A stretch of 64,000 nucleotides of DNA from Bradyrhizobium sp. CCBAU 51765. Lineage in GTDB: Bacteria > Pseudomonadota > Alphaproteobacteria > Rhizobiales > Xanthobacteraceae. The notes beneath the pieces were generated by a model that was not told the origin of the DNA, searched no databases, and was given only the letters and a program-made list of their open reading frames with translations. Position numbers and translations under genes: made by a program. Shown here piece after piece: positions 33,954-42,519 of the stretch. The DNA lies in the NCBI RefSeq assembly GCF_015291725.1, contig NZ_CP030038.1, positions 3,833,001 through 3,897,000 on the forward strand, read 5' to 3'. The first letter of the stretch is position 1, and every line of letters starts with the position of its first letter.

Positions 33954-36353
33954 ATGTTACGCATTCGTGCGATCAGCCGCGCGAGCCTGCCCGTGCTTTG
34001 CGGGCTGGTGTCCTCGATCGGCTCGGACGCGCTGGCTCAGGGCGCCTCGGAATCGCTTCCCGCGGTGACGGTTGAGGCGCCGCAGCCTTCGCGTCCCAAA
34101 CCAACCACCCGGCCATCACGACTGCGCTCAGCTTCGGCGGGACGCGCAGCCAGACCCGTTGCGCAGAACGCGACCGCCAGCGCGCCGGCCCAAAACCTGG
34201 CCGCGTCTGCCGGCGCAGCGCGGGCTGGTCTCAATCAATCGCCGGCCGGCCAGACCGCGACGACCATCGATCGCAGCCAGTTCGACAATCGCCCGGCGTT
34301 TTCGGTCAGCGACGTCTTGCGGGACAGTCCGGGCATCTCGATCAAGCAGGGCAATGGTCCCCGTGATTCCGGAATCTCGATTCGCGGATCCAACGCCCGC
34401 AACGGTTTCGCCATCCGCAATCTCGTGATCTTCGACGATGGCTTCCCGGTGACGCAGCCGGACGGCCTGTCGCGGAGCGACCTCATCGATCCCCACGCCT
34501 ATGGCGCGATCGACGTGATCCGCGGCCCGTCGTCGGCGCTCTATGGCAACTACGCGACCGGCGGTGCGCTCAATTTTCGGACGCGGCCCGGCGGCACGAT
34601 TGACGGCGTCGAATATGGCGTGGACGGCGGCAGTTACGGCTACCTCAACAACTATATGGCGGCGGGCAAGAAGGTCGGGAATTTCGAGGGCTCGCTGTTC
34701 GCAAGCGACGTGCGGGGCGATGGCTATATCGGCAACAGCTGGTTCAATACGCAGACCGTCAACTTCCTCGGCACGCTGAAGGCGACGCCGGACGATCGTT
34801 TCACGGTCAAGGTCATCAACAATGATCTCAGCACGCGATTGCCGATCCGGCAGTCGCTGAACCAGTACGACCTCAACCCGTTCCAGCAGGGATGTGCCAC
34901 CGGTCCCACCGCCGCGCCGGGATGCGGGACGGTCAGGCTGTTCAACAACGGCTTCAACGCAACTGCCGGAACCGACACGGAAACGGCTCTGCAGGCCGGC
35001 CTCGGCCGCAACGACCGGCGGACCATCGTCGGCGGCCGGTGGGAGCACGATTTCGACAACACGATGACGTGGCGCAACCAGTTCGTGTTCGACGACAGGA
35101 ACATCAGCCAACCGACTGGACAGACCAGCTCGATCGGAGATTTTCCGTCGTACAATTACATGAGCGATCTCACCAAGCGCGGCGAGATCTTCGGGATGGA
35201 GTCGACCGCGTTCTTCGGCGCCTTCTACAACACTCTGACGGCGTCGAGCGACACGCGAAATGTGATGCCGGGGGGCAATGCCACGCTCGGCAGGCTCTCG
35301 AGCAATCTCTTCAGCGAAACGACCAATTATGGTGTGCGTGCCAGGGAAGAACTCAGGCTGACGACCTCGCTGACGGCGGTCGCCGGCATTGGTTGGGAGA
35401 CCACGCTACTGAAGGGGACAAACACCGCGTATGCGTACGCGGGTCCCACCGGCATCACCACAACAACCCTGACGACCGCGGACCGGCAGTTTCAGAATGC
35501 TGCGCCAGAGTTGGCGCTCCTCTACAATCTCAACAACGAATGGCTCTTCCGCGGACGAGTTGCCACGGGATACGGCACTCCGCAGGTTTCGAACCTCTTC
35601 GTCCTTCCGACGGGTTTGTCCGGCAACAATACGCAGCTCCAGACCCAGAAGAATCTAGGTTACGAGCTCGGTTTCGATTGGACGCCGAACAACACGCTCA
35701 AGCTCAGCGCGACCGGCTTCTACGAGTTCTTCCGCAACGAGATCGTCAGTCAGGCGACTCCGATTGCGGGCATATCCTATACGTTCAACGCGCCACGGTC
35801 GGAGCACCGCGGCATCGAGCTGGCCGCCGACTGGAAGTTCTATCCAGGCTGGCGGTTCATGGCGGCGTATACCTATCTCGACGAGGTCTACACCGAGTAT
35901 GTCGAGAACATCACTAATGGCGCGGTGTTCAGCTTCAACCGGGCAGGTAACAAGATTCCCGGCATCTCGCCCAACGAGCTGACGGCGCGAATTGGATATG
36001 ACGAGTTCGCCGGGCCGCTTGCAGGTCTCGGAGGCTTTGTCGAACTGCAGTGGAAGGACTCCTTCTACATGGACAACGCGAATCTGCTGAAGGCACCCGG
36101 CTATGAGCTGGTCAATTTGAACGTTCACTACAAGACCGATCTGGTGTCGGACACCTTCAGATCGCTGAATCTGTTTCTCGAGGTCAGGAACGTATTCGAC
36201 CGGACCTACATCGCTTCGGCAAACAACATCGCCAACACGGTGACGGCGGCTGGCCTTCAGAATCCTGCGAGTGTGCTCGCAAACACCACAGGATCGATCT
36301 ATGCCGGCTCGCCGCGCGCCTTCGTTGCGGGTATGAAGGTGGCATTCAAATGA
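33954..36353 (+). CDS. pcuB: TonB-dependent receptor of a copper-acquisition operon
   Basis: A 799-aa outer-membrane receptor. Signal peptide (MLRIRAISRASLPVLCGLVS...ALAQ), a Pro/Ala-rich linker, then the plug domain (SVSDVLRDSPGISIKQGNGP; DVIRGPSSALYGNYATGGAL) and a 22-strand-type barrel ending AFVAGMKVAFK. ATG 33954 fits the signal peptide; 33936 is possible. Downstream Asp-box, TlpA-like and PCuAC genes overlap or closely follow, so the cargo is probably copper. This corresponds in content to the copper-starvation operon described as pcuABCDE in Bradyrhizobium japonicum; the letter is from memory and gene order here may differ. Confidence 0.85.
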   Translation: MLRIRAISRASLPVLCGLVSSIGSDALAQGASESLPAVTVEAPQPSRPKPTTRPSRLRSASAGRAARPVAQNATASAPAQNLAASAGAARAGLNQSPAGQTATTIDRSQFDNRPAFSVSDVLRDSPGISIKQGNGPRDSGISIRGSNARNGFAIRNLVIFDDGFPVTQPDGLSRSDLIDPHAYGAIDVIRGPSSALYGNYATGGALNFRTRPGGTIDGVEYGVDGGSYGYLNNYMAAGKKVGNFEGSLFASDVRGDGYIGNSWFNTQTVNFLGTLKATPDDRFTVKVINNDLSTRLPIRQSLNQYDLNPFQQGCATGPTAAPGCGTVRLFNNGFNATAGTDTETALQAGLGRNDRRTIVGGRWEHDFDNTMTWRNQFVFDDRNISQPTGQTSSIGDFPSYNYMSDLTKRGEIFGMESTAFFGAFYNTLTASSDTRNVMPGGNATLGRLSSNLFSETTNYGVRAREELRLTTSLTAVAGIGWETTLLKGTNTAYAYAGPTGITTTTLTTADRQFQNAAPELALLYNLNNEWLFRGRVATGYGTPQVSNLFVLPTGLSGNNTQLQTQKNLGYELGFDWTPNNTLKLSATGFYEFFRNEIVSQATPIAGISYTFNAPRSEHRGIELAADWKFYPGWRFMAAYTYLDEVYTEYVENITNGAVFSFNRAGNKIPGISPNELTARIGYDEFAGPLAGLGGFVELQWKDSFYMDNANLLKAPGYELVNLNVHYKTDLVSDTFRSLNLFLEVRNVFDRTYIASANNIANTVTAAGLQNPASVLANTTGSIYAGSPRAFVAGMKVAFK

Positions 36354-36379
36354 TCGGGGTTCTCGAAGGGAACAGGGCC

Positions 36380-37591
36380 ATGATCCGAACTGGCCTGCTC
36401 GGGATCGTCGCTCTCGCATGGCTGCAAGGTGCGGCGCTCGGACAGATGCGGGCTCCGCATGCGTCCGAAGCGGCGTGTGAGGAGCCGACGCTGCGCTGTG
36501 CAACCAAGGCGACGCCCGCATTCGCTCCGGACGGAACGCTGTGGCTGGTCTGGATGGCGGGAGGGCAGGTCTCGGTTGCGAGTTCGCAGGATGCGGGCCG
36601 CAATTTCTCGGTCCCCGTCCTCGTCACGACGAAGCGGCTGAACCTCGATTGGGGACCGGATGCGCGGCCGAAGATCGTGGTCGATCGCAAGGGCGGCATT
36701 GCCGTTGCGTTCTCGATCTTCAGGGACGAAGCCTTCAACGGCCAGGTGCTCTACACGCGTTCGACCGATGGCGGAAAGAGCTTCGCGGAGCTGAAGCCCA
36801 TTACCGCAAGCAATGAGAGCCAGCGTTTCGAAGCGCTGGCGCTCGATCAGGACGGAACGGTCTTCGCAGCCTGGCTCGACAAGCGCAATCGTGTTCCCGC
36901 AAGAGAGGCGGGACGAAAATATGAGGGAGCAGCGCTGTTCTTTGCCTCGTCTCGCGATGGCGGCGCCACCTACACCGAGGCCAGTCTCGCCCGTGACGGC
37001 ACCTGCGAGTGCTGCCGGTTGGGGCTGACGTTCGCGGCGCCCGGACGACCGGCCGTGATCTTCAGGAACATCTTCGATGGCGGCGTGCGCGACCACGCGA
37101 TCATGACGTTCACCGACGTCTCGACGCCCGGGGAAATCCATCGGGTCAGCAACGACGACTGGCAGATCAATGCCTGCCCGCACCACGGGCCCAGCCTCAC
37201 CATCGGGCCGAATGGAACCTATCACGTCGCCTGGTACACGAACGGGAAGGCTCGTAAGGGATTGTTCTACGCCCACTCGCGCGACGAGGGCCGCACGTTC
37301 TCTGCACCGATGGCGTTGGGACGGCCGGATCGCAATCCGACGCGCCCCTTCGTGCTCACGGGCCCGGCGGGGACGGTGATGGTGTGGAAGGAGTTCGATG
37401 GCGAGAAGACAACGGTCCAGATGACGATCTCTCATGACGATGGCGAGACCTGGTCGCCACCGAGGGCGATATCGAGCACGACCGACACATCCGACCATCC
37501 CTTGCTCGTCTCCAATGGCGGACAGGTCTACCTGTCATGGATGACGAAAGCGGACGGCTACCGCCTCACAGCGATCGAGGATCAACGATGA
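36380..37591 (+). CDS. Secreted Asp-box (BNR) beta-propeller with Cys/His motifs
   Basis: A 403-aa exported protein. Signal peptide MIRTGLLGIVALAWLQGAAL; ATG 36380 follows GAAGGGAAC, although ATG 36350 overlapping the receptor stop is also possible. Asp-box motifs repeat as STDGGKSF, SRDGGATY, SRDEGRTF and SHDDGETW, which indicates a sialidase-like beta-propeller. The sialidase catalytic set is not evident. Unusual for the fold are GTCECCRLG (37003-37014) and NACPHHGPS (37175-37186), plus two cysteines near the N-terminus (EAACEEPTLRCATK): plausible copper ligands given its place between a TonB receptor and a TlpA-like protein. Not a proven glycosidase. Confidence 0.75.
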   Translation: MIRTGLLGIVALAWLQGAALGQMRAPHASEAACEEPTLRCATKATPAFAPDGTLWLVWMAGGQVSVASSQDAGRNFSVPVLVTTKRLNLDWGPDARPKIVVDRKGGIAVAFSIFRDEAFNGQVLYTRSTDGGKSFAELKPITASNESQRFEALALDQDGTVFAAWLDKRNRVPAREAGRKYEGAALFFASSRDGGATYTEASLARDGTCECCRLGLTFAAPGRPAVIFRNIFDGGVRDHAIMTFTDVSTPGEIHRVSNDDWQINACPHHGPSLTIGPNGTYHVAWYTNGKARKGLFYAHSRDEGRTFSAPMALGRPDRNPTRPFVLTGPAGTVMVWKEFDGEKTTVQMTISHDDGETWSPPRAISSTTDTSDHPLLVSNGGQVYLSWMTKADGYRLTAIEDQR

Positions 37592-38085
37592 GACGTCGAT
37601 TTGCAGCCATTCTGGGTCTGGGTATCCTGATTGCTTCAGCGTCTGCGCTCGGATCGCCTCCGGGCCTCAAACCGTTCGAACGCGGCACCTGGCAAAGCTT
37701 GCTCAAGGGGCATGCCGACCGCCCGACGCTCGTGCATTTCTGGGGCGTGACCTGCGGGCCCTGCAAAGTCGAGCTGCCGTTGCTCGGGAAGTTTGCGAAG
37801 GACCATCCCGAAATCGATGTCGTCACGGTCAGCGCGGACCTCGTGCCGAACCTGCCGGCCGCGACGCAATCGATGCTCGACAAGGCGGGACTATCGTCGA
37901 CCGAGAACTTCATCTTCAACGACGGCTTTGTCGAGCGCTTGCGGTTCGAGATCGATCCTGCCTGGCAGGGCGACATCCCCAGGACGATGCTCATTTCGCG
38001 GGATGGGAGTATCACGACGATCGAAGGCTCCGCCGAAATGTCCGACCTGGAGAAATGGTCGGCGCAGCAGCTCTCCAAACACTGA
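37588..38085 (+). CDS. TlpA/ResA-like thioredoxin-fold protein
   Basis: A 165-aa periplasmic thiol-disulfide protein. Signal peptide MRRRFAAILGLGILIASASA; active site LVHFWGVTCGPCKVELPLL (CGPC), then FAKDHPEIDVVTVSADLV and the cis-proline segment DIPRTMLISRDG. The ATG overlaps the stop of the propeller gene (ATGA), so they are translationally coupled. In copper operons such proteins keep cysteines of copper chaperones or of the CuA site reduced; that role is inferred. Confidence 0.88.
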   Translation: MRRRFAAILGLGILIASASALGSPPGLKPFERGTWQSLLKGHADRPTLVHFWGVTCGPCKVELPLLGKFAKDHPEIDVVTVSADLVPNLPAATQSMLDKAGLSSTENFIFNDGFVERLRFEIDPAWQGDIPRTMLISRDGSITTIEGSAEMSDLEKWSAQQLSKH

Positions 38086-38112
38086 AATTCAATCTGCAAA
38101 GGAAATACCGAT

Positions 38113-38649
38113 ATGAAGTCAAGGCTGAAGGATATGCTGCTCGCTGCGTTCGCTCTTGCACTCTGCGCAGCGCCGGCAATCGCCGACGACGTCAAGGCCG
38201 GCGATCTCGTCATTTCACAGGCGTGGAGCCGTGCGACGCCGGGCGGTGCCAAGGTCGCCGGCGGCTATCTGATCATCGAGAACAAGGGAACCGCTGCGGA
38301 CAGGCTGGTCGGCGTCTCCGCCGATATCGCGGGGAAGGCCGAGATCCACGAGATGGCCATGGACAACGGCGTGATGAAGATGCGCCCGCTCGACAAGGGG
38401 CTCGCGATCGATCCCGGTAAGACGGTGAAGCTCGCGCCCGGCGGCTATCACCTGATGCTCCAGGAGCTGAAGGGCCCGTTCAAGCAGGGTGACAAGGTGC
38501 CCGTGACGCTGCAATTCGAGAAGGCCGGCAAGGTCGCCGTCTCTCTCGACGTCCAGGGCGTCGGCGCGCAGGCGCCGGGAGATGCGGGGCACTCGGGTCA
38601 CTTGGACATGAAGAAGATGCCGGATCACTCGGGAATGAAGATGAAGTGA
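38113..38649 (+). CDS. pcuC: Periplasmic copper chaperone, PCuAC family
   Basis: A 178-aa exported copper chaperone that delivers Cu(I) to cytochrome oxidase. Signal peptide MKSRLKDMLLAAFALALCAA, then the domain start VKAGDLVISQAWSRATPGGA. The copper site is the H(M)x10Mx21HxM-type pattern: AEIHEMAMDNGVMKMRPLD, then GGYHLMLQELKGP. A C-terminal tail (AGHSGHLDMKKMPDHSGMKM) adds three His and four Met as a second likely copper site. It begins 27 bases after the TlpA-like gene and closes the operon. Confidence 0.92.
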   Translation: MKSRLKDMLLAAFALALCAAPAIADDVKAGDLVISQAWSRATPGGAKVAGGYLIIENKGTAADRLVGVSADIAGKAEIHEMAMDNGVMKMRPLDKGLAIDPGKTVKLAPGGYHLMLQELKGPFKQGDKVPVTLQFEKAGKVAVSLDVQGVGAQAPGDAGHSGHLDMKKMPDHSGMKMK

Positions 38650-39039
38650 GGCCGATCCGGGCTCCCGGGAAGACCGAATATATCGAAGCGATCCTGCCTG
38701 ACCCTGATGGCTGCGCTCGCCGCTTCACCGGTGGCGGCGCACGTCTCCCTTGGGATGCGCAAGCCACGGTCGGTGCGGATGTCGGATTGAACGCGCTGAT
38801 CTGGCTGGCGCGAGTTGGCCTTCACGTGCCCCGGTCGTCTCGGGCTGCCGCTTCCGGCTGTCGTGACGGCCCTCCCTGGAACGTCGCCTTCGCAAGCAGC
38901 GCTTCAAGCTGAACCTGAAGCCGACGGAAAAATGACAAGGAATTTCGCTGCGTTAGCGGCTTTTCCTCATTCTCGGCCTTGTATTTTCGCTCTCAATCCG
39001 GTTTCACTGCGGACGATCACTGATTCCCAGAGTATTACC
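38650..39039. other. Gap before proS
   Basis: These 390 bases contain no supported gene. Open frames run through it, including an upstream extension of the proS frame, but without motifs or ribosome-binding sites. The proS promoter should lie in the AT-richer part 38930-39035. I see no terminator-like hairpin with a T-run for the copper operon. Confidence 0.5.
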
Positions 39040-40359
39040 ATGCGGTTGTCGCGGTTCTTTCTGCCCATCCTGAAGGAAAATCCGAAAGAGGCGGAGATCG
39101 TCTCGCATCGGCTGATGCTGCGCGCGGGCATGATCCGGCAGGAGGCGGCCGGCATCTATGCCTGGCTGCCGCTCGGCTTCCGTGTGCTGAAGAAGATCGA
39201 ACAGATCGTGCGTGAGGAGCAGGACCGGTCTGGCGCGATCGAGGTCTTGATGCCGACCTTGCAGCTCGCCGATCTCTGGCGCGAGAGCGGCCGCTACGAT
39301 GCCTACGGTCCGGAGATGTTGCGCATTGCCGACCGCCACAAGCGCGAGCTGCTGTACGGGCCGACCAACGAGGAAATGATCACCGAGATCTTCCGCGCCT
39401 ACGTCAAGTCCTACAAGAACCTGCCGCTCAATCTCTATCATATCCAATGGAAATTCCGCGACGAGCAGCGTCCGCGTTTCGGCGTGATGCGCGGCCGCGA
39501 GTTCCTGATGAAGGACGCCTATTCGTTCGACCTCAACGAGGCCGCGGCGCGCGTCGCCTACAATAAGATGTTCGTGGCCTATTTGCGCACCTTCGCGCGG
39601 ATGGGGCTGAAGGCGATCCCGATGCGCGCCGAGACCGGCCCGATCGGGGGCGACCTCAGCCACGAGTTCATCGTGCTCGCCGAAACCGGCGAATCCGGCG
39701 TCTTCATCAATCGCGACGTGCTGGACCTGCCGGTCCCGGGTGAGGATGTCGATTATGACGGCGACCTGACGCCGATCATCAAGCAATGGACCTCGGTCTA
39801 TGCGGCGACGGAGGACGTTCACGACGCCGCGCGCTTCGAGCGGGAGGTGCCCGCGGACAAGCGGGTCAACACCCGCGGCATCGAGGTCGGGCAAATCTTC
39901 TATTTCGGCACCAAATATTCCGAGCCGATGAAGGCGCTGGTGGCGGGCCCCGACGGCGTCGACGTGCCGATCCACGGCGGTTCCTACGGGGTCGGCGTAT
40001 CGCGCCTGTTAGGTGCCATCATCGAGGCCTGCCATGACGATGCCGGGATCAAATGGCCGGAGGCCGTCGCGCCGTTCCGCGTGTCGATCCTGAACCTCAA
40101 GCAGGGCGATGCGGCCGTCGATGCGGCCTGCGAGAAGCTCTATGCGGAGCTCACGGCCAAGGGCGTCGACGTGCTCTACGACGACACCGATCAGCGTGCC
40201 GGCGCCAAGTTCGCCGCCGCCGACCTGATCGGCATCCCCTGGCAGATCATGATCGGGCCGAAGGGGCTCGCCGACGGCAAGGTCGAGATCAAACGACGTA
40301 GCGACGGCGCGCGCGAGACCATGTCGCCTGCCGACGCTGTCGCCCGGCTGGTCGGCTGA
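39040..40359 (+). CDS. proS: Prolyl-tRNA synthetase, short form
   Basis: A 439-aa class II synthetase charging tRNA-Pro. Motif 1 region: MLRAGMIRQEAAGIYAWLPL. Motif 2: WKFRDEQRPRFGVMRGREFLMKDAYSFD. Motif 3: GGSYGVGVSRLLGAIIEA. The C-terminal anticodon-binding domain ends SPADAVARLVG. The editing insertion of about 180 residues found in E. coli ProS is absent, which is normal for alphaproteobacteria. The frame runs 75 codons upstream of ATG 39040, but this ATG gives the family start MRLSRFFLPILKENPKEAEIVS. lolC follows. Confidence 0.96.
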   Translation: MRLSRFFLPILKENPKEAEIVSHRLMLRAGMIRQEAAGIYAWLPLGFRVLKKIEQIVREEQDRSGAIEVLMPTLQLADLWRESGRYDAYGPEMLRIADRHKRELLYGPTNEEMITEIFRAYVKSYKNLPLNLYHIQWKFRDEQRPRFGVMRGREFLMKDAYSFDLNEAAARVAYNKMFVAYLRTFARMGLKAIPMRAETGPIGGDLSHEFIVLAETGESGVFINRDVLDLPVPGEDVDYDGDLTPIIKQWTSVYAATEDVHDAARFEREVPADKRVNTRGIEVGQIFYFGTKYSEPMKALVAGPDGVDVPIHGGSYGVGVSRLLGAIIEACHDDAGIKWPEAVAPFRVSILNLKQGDAAVDAACEKLYAELTAKGVDVLYDDTDQRAGAKFAAADLIGIPWQIMIGPKGLADGKVEIKRRSDGARETMSPADAVARLVG

Positions 40360-40432
40360 ATATTGTTCATCGCCCGAGATCGCGGCCGCCAATCCGGCCA
40401 CAATTGACCCCGAATCATGGGATTATCGAGCG

Positions 40433-41713
40433 ATGGATGAAACCATGACCGAAACCGTGCAAACTGCGCCTTTTGCGCCATTCGAGTGGATGCTGTCGGC
40501 GCGCTATCTGCGTGCGCGGCGCAAGGAGGGATTCATCTCGGTCATCGCCGGGTTCTCCTTTCTCGGCATCATGCTGGGCGTCGCGACGCTGATCATCGTG
40601 ATGGCCGTGATGAACGGCTTCCGCAAAGAGCTGCTCGACAAGATCCTCGGCCTCAACGGCCACATCCTGGTGCAGCCGCTGGAATCGCCGCTGACCGACT
40701 GGAAGGACGTCGCCGAGCGCATCAGCCAGGTCGAGGGCATCCGCCTTGCGGCACCCGTCGTGGATGGTCAGGCGCTGGCGTCGTCGCCATGGAATGCCTC
40801 GGGCGTCCTGGTGCGGGGCATCCGCTCCGACGATCTCAACAACCTCACCTCGATCGCCAAGAACATCAAGCAGGGCTCGCTCGAAGGCTTCGACGACGGG
40901 CAGGGCGTCGCAATCGGCCGGCGCCTCGCCGACCAGCTTTCGCTGCATGCCGGTGACAGCATCACGCTGGTGGCGCCGAAAGGCGCGGTCACGCCGATGG
41001 GCACGACGCCGCGGATCAAGCCGTATAAGATCGTCGCCGTGTTCGAGATCGGCATGTCCGAATACGATCTCGGCTTCGTGTTCATGCCGCTGGCCGAGGC
41101 GCAGGCCTATTTCAACCGCAGCAACGACGTGACCTCGATCGAGGTGTTCACCACCAACCCCGACAGGATCGACGCCTTTCGCAAGGCGGTGACGGAGGCG
41201 GCGGGGCGGCCGGTGTTCCTGGTCGACTGGCGGCAGCGCAACTCGACCTTCTTCAACGCGCTCCAGGTCGAGCGCAACGTGATGTTCCTGATCCTGACGA
41301 TGATCGTGCTTGTCGCCGCGCTCAACATCGTCTCCGGCCTGATCATGCTGGTGAAGGACAAGGGCAGCGACATCGCGATCCTGCGCACGATGGGCGCCTC
41401 GCAGGGCTCGATCATGCGCATCTTCCTGATCACGGGTGCCTCGATCGGCGTGGTCGGCACGCTGGTCGGCTTCTGCGTTGGCCTGGTGATCTGCCTCAAC
41501 ATCGAATCGATCCGGCAATTCCTGTCCTGGCTCACCAGCACCGAATTGTTCTCGCCGGAACTCTACTTCCTGTCGAAGCTGCCCGCTGAAATCGACGTCG
41601 GCGAGACCACGGCGGTGGTCGTCATGGCGCTGACGCTGTCGTTCCTGGCGACGCTCTATCCGTCGTGGCGTGCCGCGCGCCTCGATCCCGTCGAAGCGCT
41701 GCGGTACGAGTGA
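40433..41713 (+). CDS. lolC: Lipoprotein-releasing ABC transporter permease
   Basis: A 426-aa inner-membrane permease of the LolC/LolE family that, with LolD, extracts outer-membrane lipoproteins for transfer to LolA. It has one N-terminal helix (FSFLGIMLGVATLIIVMAVM), a large periplasmic domain (about residues 65-270), and three C-terminal helices with RTMGASQGSIMRIFLITG and ATLYPSWRAARLDPVEALRYE. Only one permease gene is present, so it probably works as a homodimer. lolD starts 7 bases later. Confidence 0.94.
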   Translation: MDETMTETVQTAPFAPFEWMLSARYLRARRKEGFISVIAGFSFLGIMLGVATLIIVMAVMNGFRKELLDKILGLNGHILVQPLESPLTDWKDVAERISQVEGIRLAAPVVDGQALASSPWNASGVLVRGIRSDDLNNLTSIAKNIKQGSLEGFDDGQGVAIGRRLADQLSLHAGDSITLVAPKGAVTPMGTTPRIKPYKIVAVFEIGMSEYDLGFVFMPLAEAQAYFNRSNDVTSIEVFTTNPDRIDAFRKAVTEAAGRPVFLVDWRQRNSTFFNALQVERNVMFLILTMIVLVAALNIVSGLIMLVKDKGSDIAILRTMGASQGSIMRIFLITGASIGVVGTLVGFCVGLVICLNIESIRQFLSWLTSTELFSPELYFLSKLPAEIDVGETTAVVVMALTLSFLATLYPSWRAARLDPVEALRYE

Positions 41714-41720
41714 GGGGCTG

Positions 41721-42425
41721 ATGGAGCAGCAGCAGGGGGCGGAAGATGTACCGGTCATTTATCTCCACGAGATAAAGCGGCAGTATCTGCAGGGCGAGGT
41801 GCCGCTGACGATCCTCGACGGCGCCAATCTGGCGCTGTGGGCAGGTCAGTCCGTCGCGCTGGTGGCACCGTCGGGCTCGGGCAAGTCGACGCTGCTGCAT
41901 ATAGCGGGGCTGCTCGAAGCGCCCGATTCCGGCGAGGTCTATGTCTCGGGCGCGCCGACCTCGCAGCTGCCCGACATCGAGCGTACGCAGCTTCGCCGCA
42001 CCGACATCGGCTTCGTCTACCAGTCGCATCGGCTGCTGCCGGAGTTCTCGGCGCTCGAGAACGTCATGCTGCCGCAGATGATCCGCGGCCTGAAGAAGTC
42101 CGAGAGCGTCAAGCGCGCCAAGGAGATCCTGGGCTATCTCGGCCTGGGCGACCGCATCACCCACCGCCCGGCCGAGCTGTCCGGCGGCGAGCAGCAGCGT
42201 GTTGCGATCGCACGTGCGGTCGCCAACGCGCCGCGCGTGCTGTTCGCGGACGAGCCGACCGGCAATCTCGACCCGCACACGGCGGATCACGTGTTTCAGG
42301 CGCTGATGCAGCTGGTCAAGGCGACGCGGGTGTCGATGCTGATCGCGACCCACAACATGGAGCTCGCCGGCCGCATGGACCGGCGGGTCTCGCTGTCGAA
42401 CGGCCAGGTGGTCGAGCTCGAATAG
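41721..42425 (+). CDS. lolD: Lipoprotein-releasing ABC transporter ATP-binding protein
   Basis: A 234-aa ATPase of the MacB/LolD group. Walker A APSGSGKSTLLHIAGLLE, Q-loop FVYQSHRLLPEFSALENVMLP, signature LSGGEQQRVAIARAVA, Walker B VLFADEPTGNLD, switch histidine IATHN. ATG 41721 gives the right length and follows TGAGGGG. It forms a unit with lolC. A 28-bp dispersed repeat and the end of a convergent dehydrogenase gene follow. Confidence 0.95.
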   Translation: MEQQQGAEDVPVIYLHEIKRQYLQGEVPLTILDGANLALWAGQSVALVAPSGSGKSTLLHIAGLLEAPDSGEVYVSGAPTSQLPDIERTQLRRTDIGFVYQSHRLLPEFSALENVMLPQMIRGLKKSESVKRAKEILGYLGLGDRITHRPAELSGGEQQRVAIARAVANAPRVLFADEPTGNLDPHTADHVFQALMQLVKATRVSMLIATHNMELAGRMDRRVSLSNGQVVELE

Positions 42426-42431
42426 CAGAGC

Positions 42432-42459
42432 TGCGAAAACAACCCCATGCACAGTAGCC
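42432..42459 (-). repeat. 28-bp dispersed sequence, copy 2 (inverted)
   Basis: Exact reverse complement of 28887-28914. It begins 7 bases after the lolD stop, inside the short gap between convergent genes. Confidence 0.85.
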
Positions 42460-42519
42460 AAGTGCTTGGCGGGATTGGCGAAAAAAATCGACGACGACGC
42501 TTGGCCGTCGCCTGAGGGC

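Noticed and set aside
36380..37591. Functional exo-sialidase
   Set aside because: Asp-box repeats are present, but I could not identify the Arg triad and Tyr/Glu nucleophile pair; context is copper acquisition.
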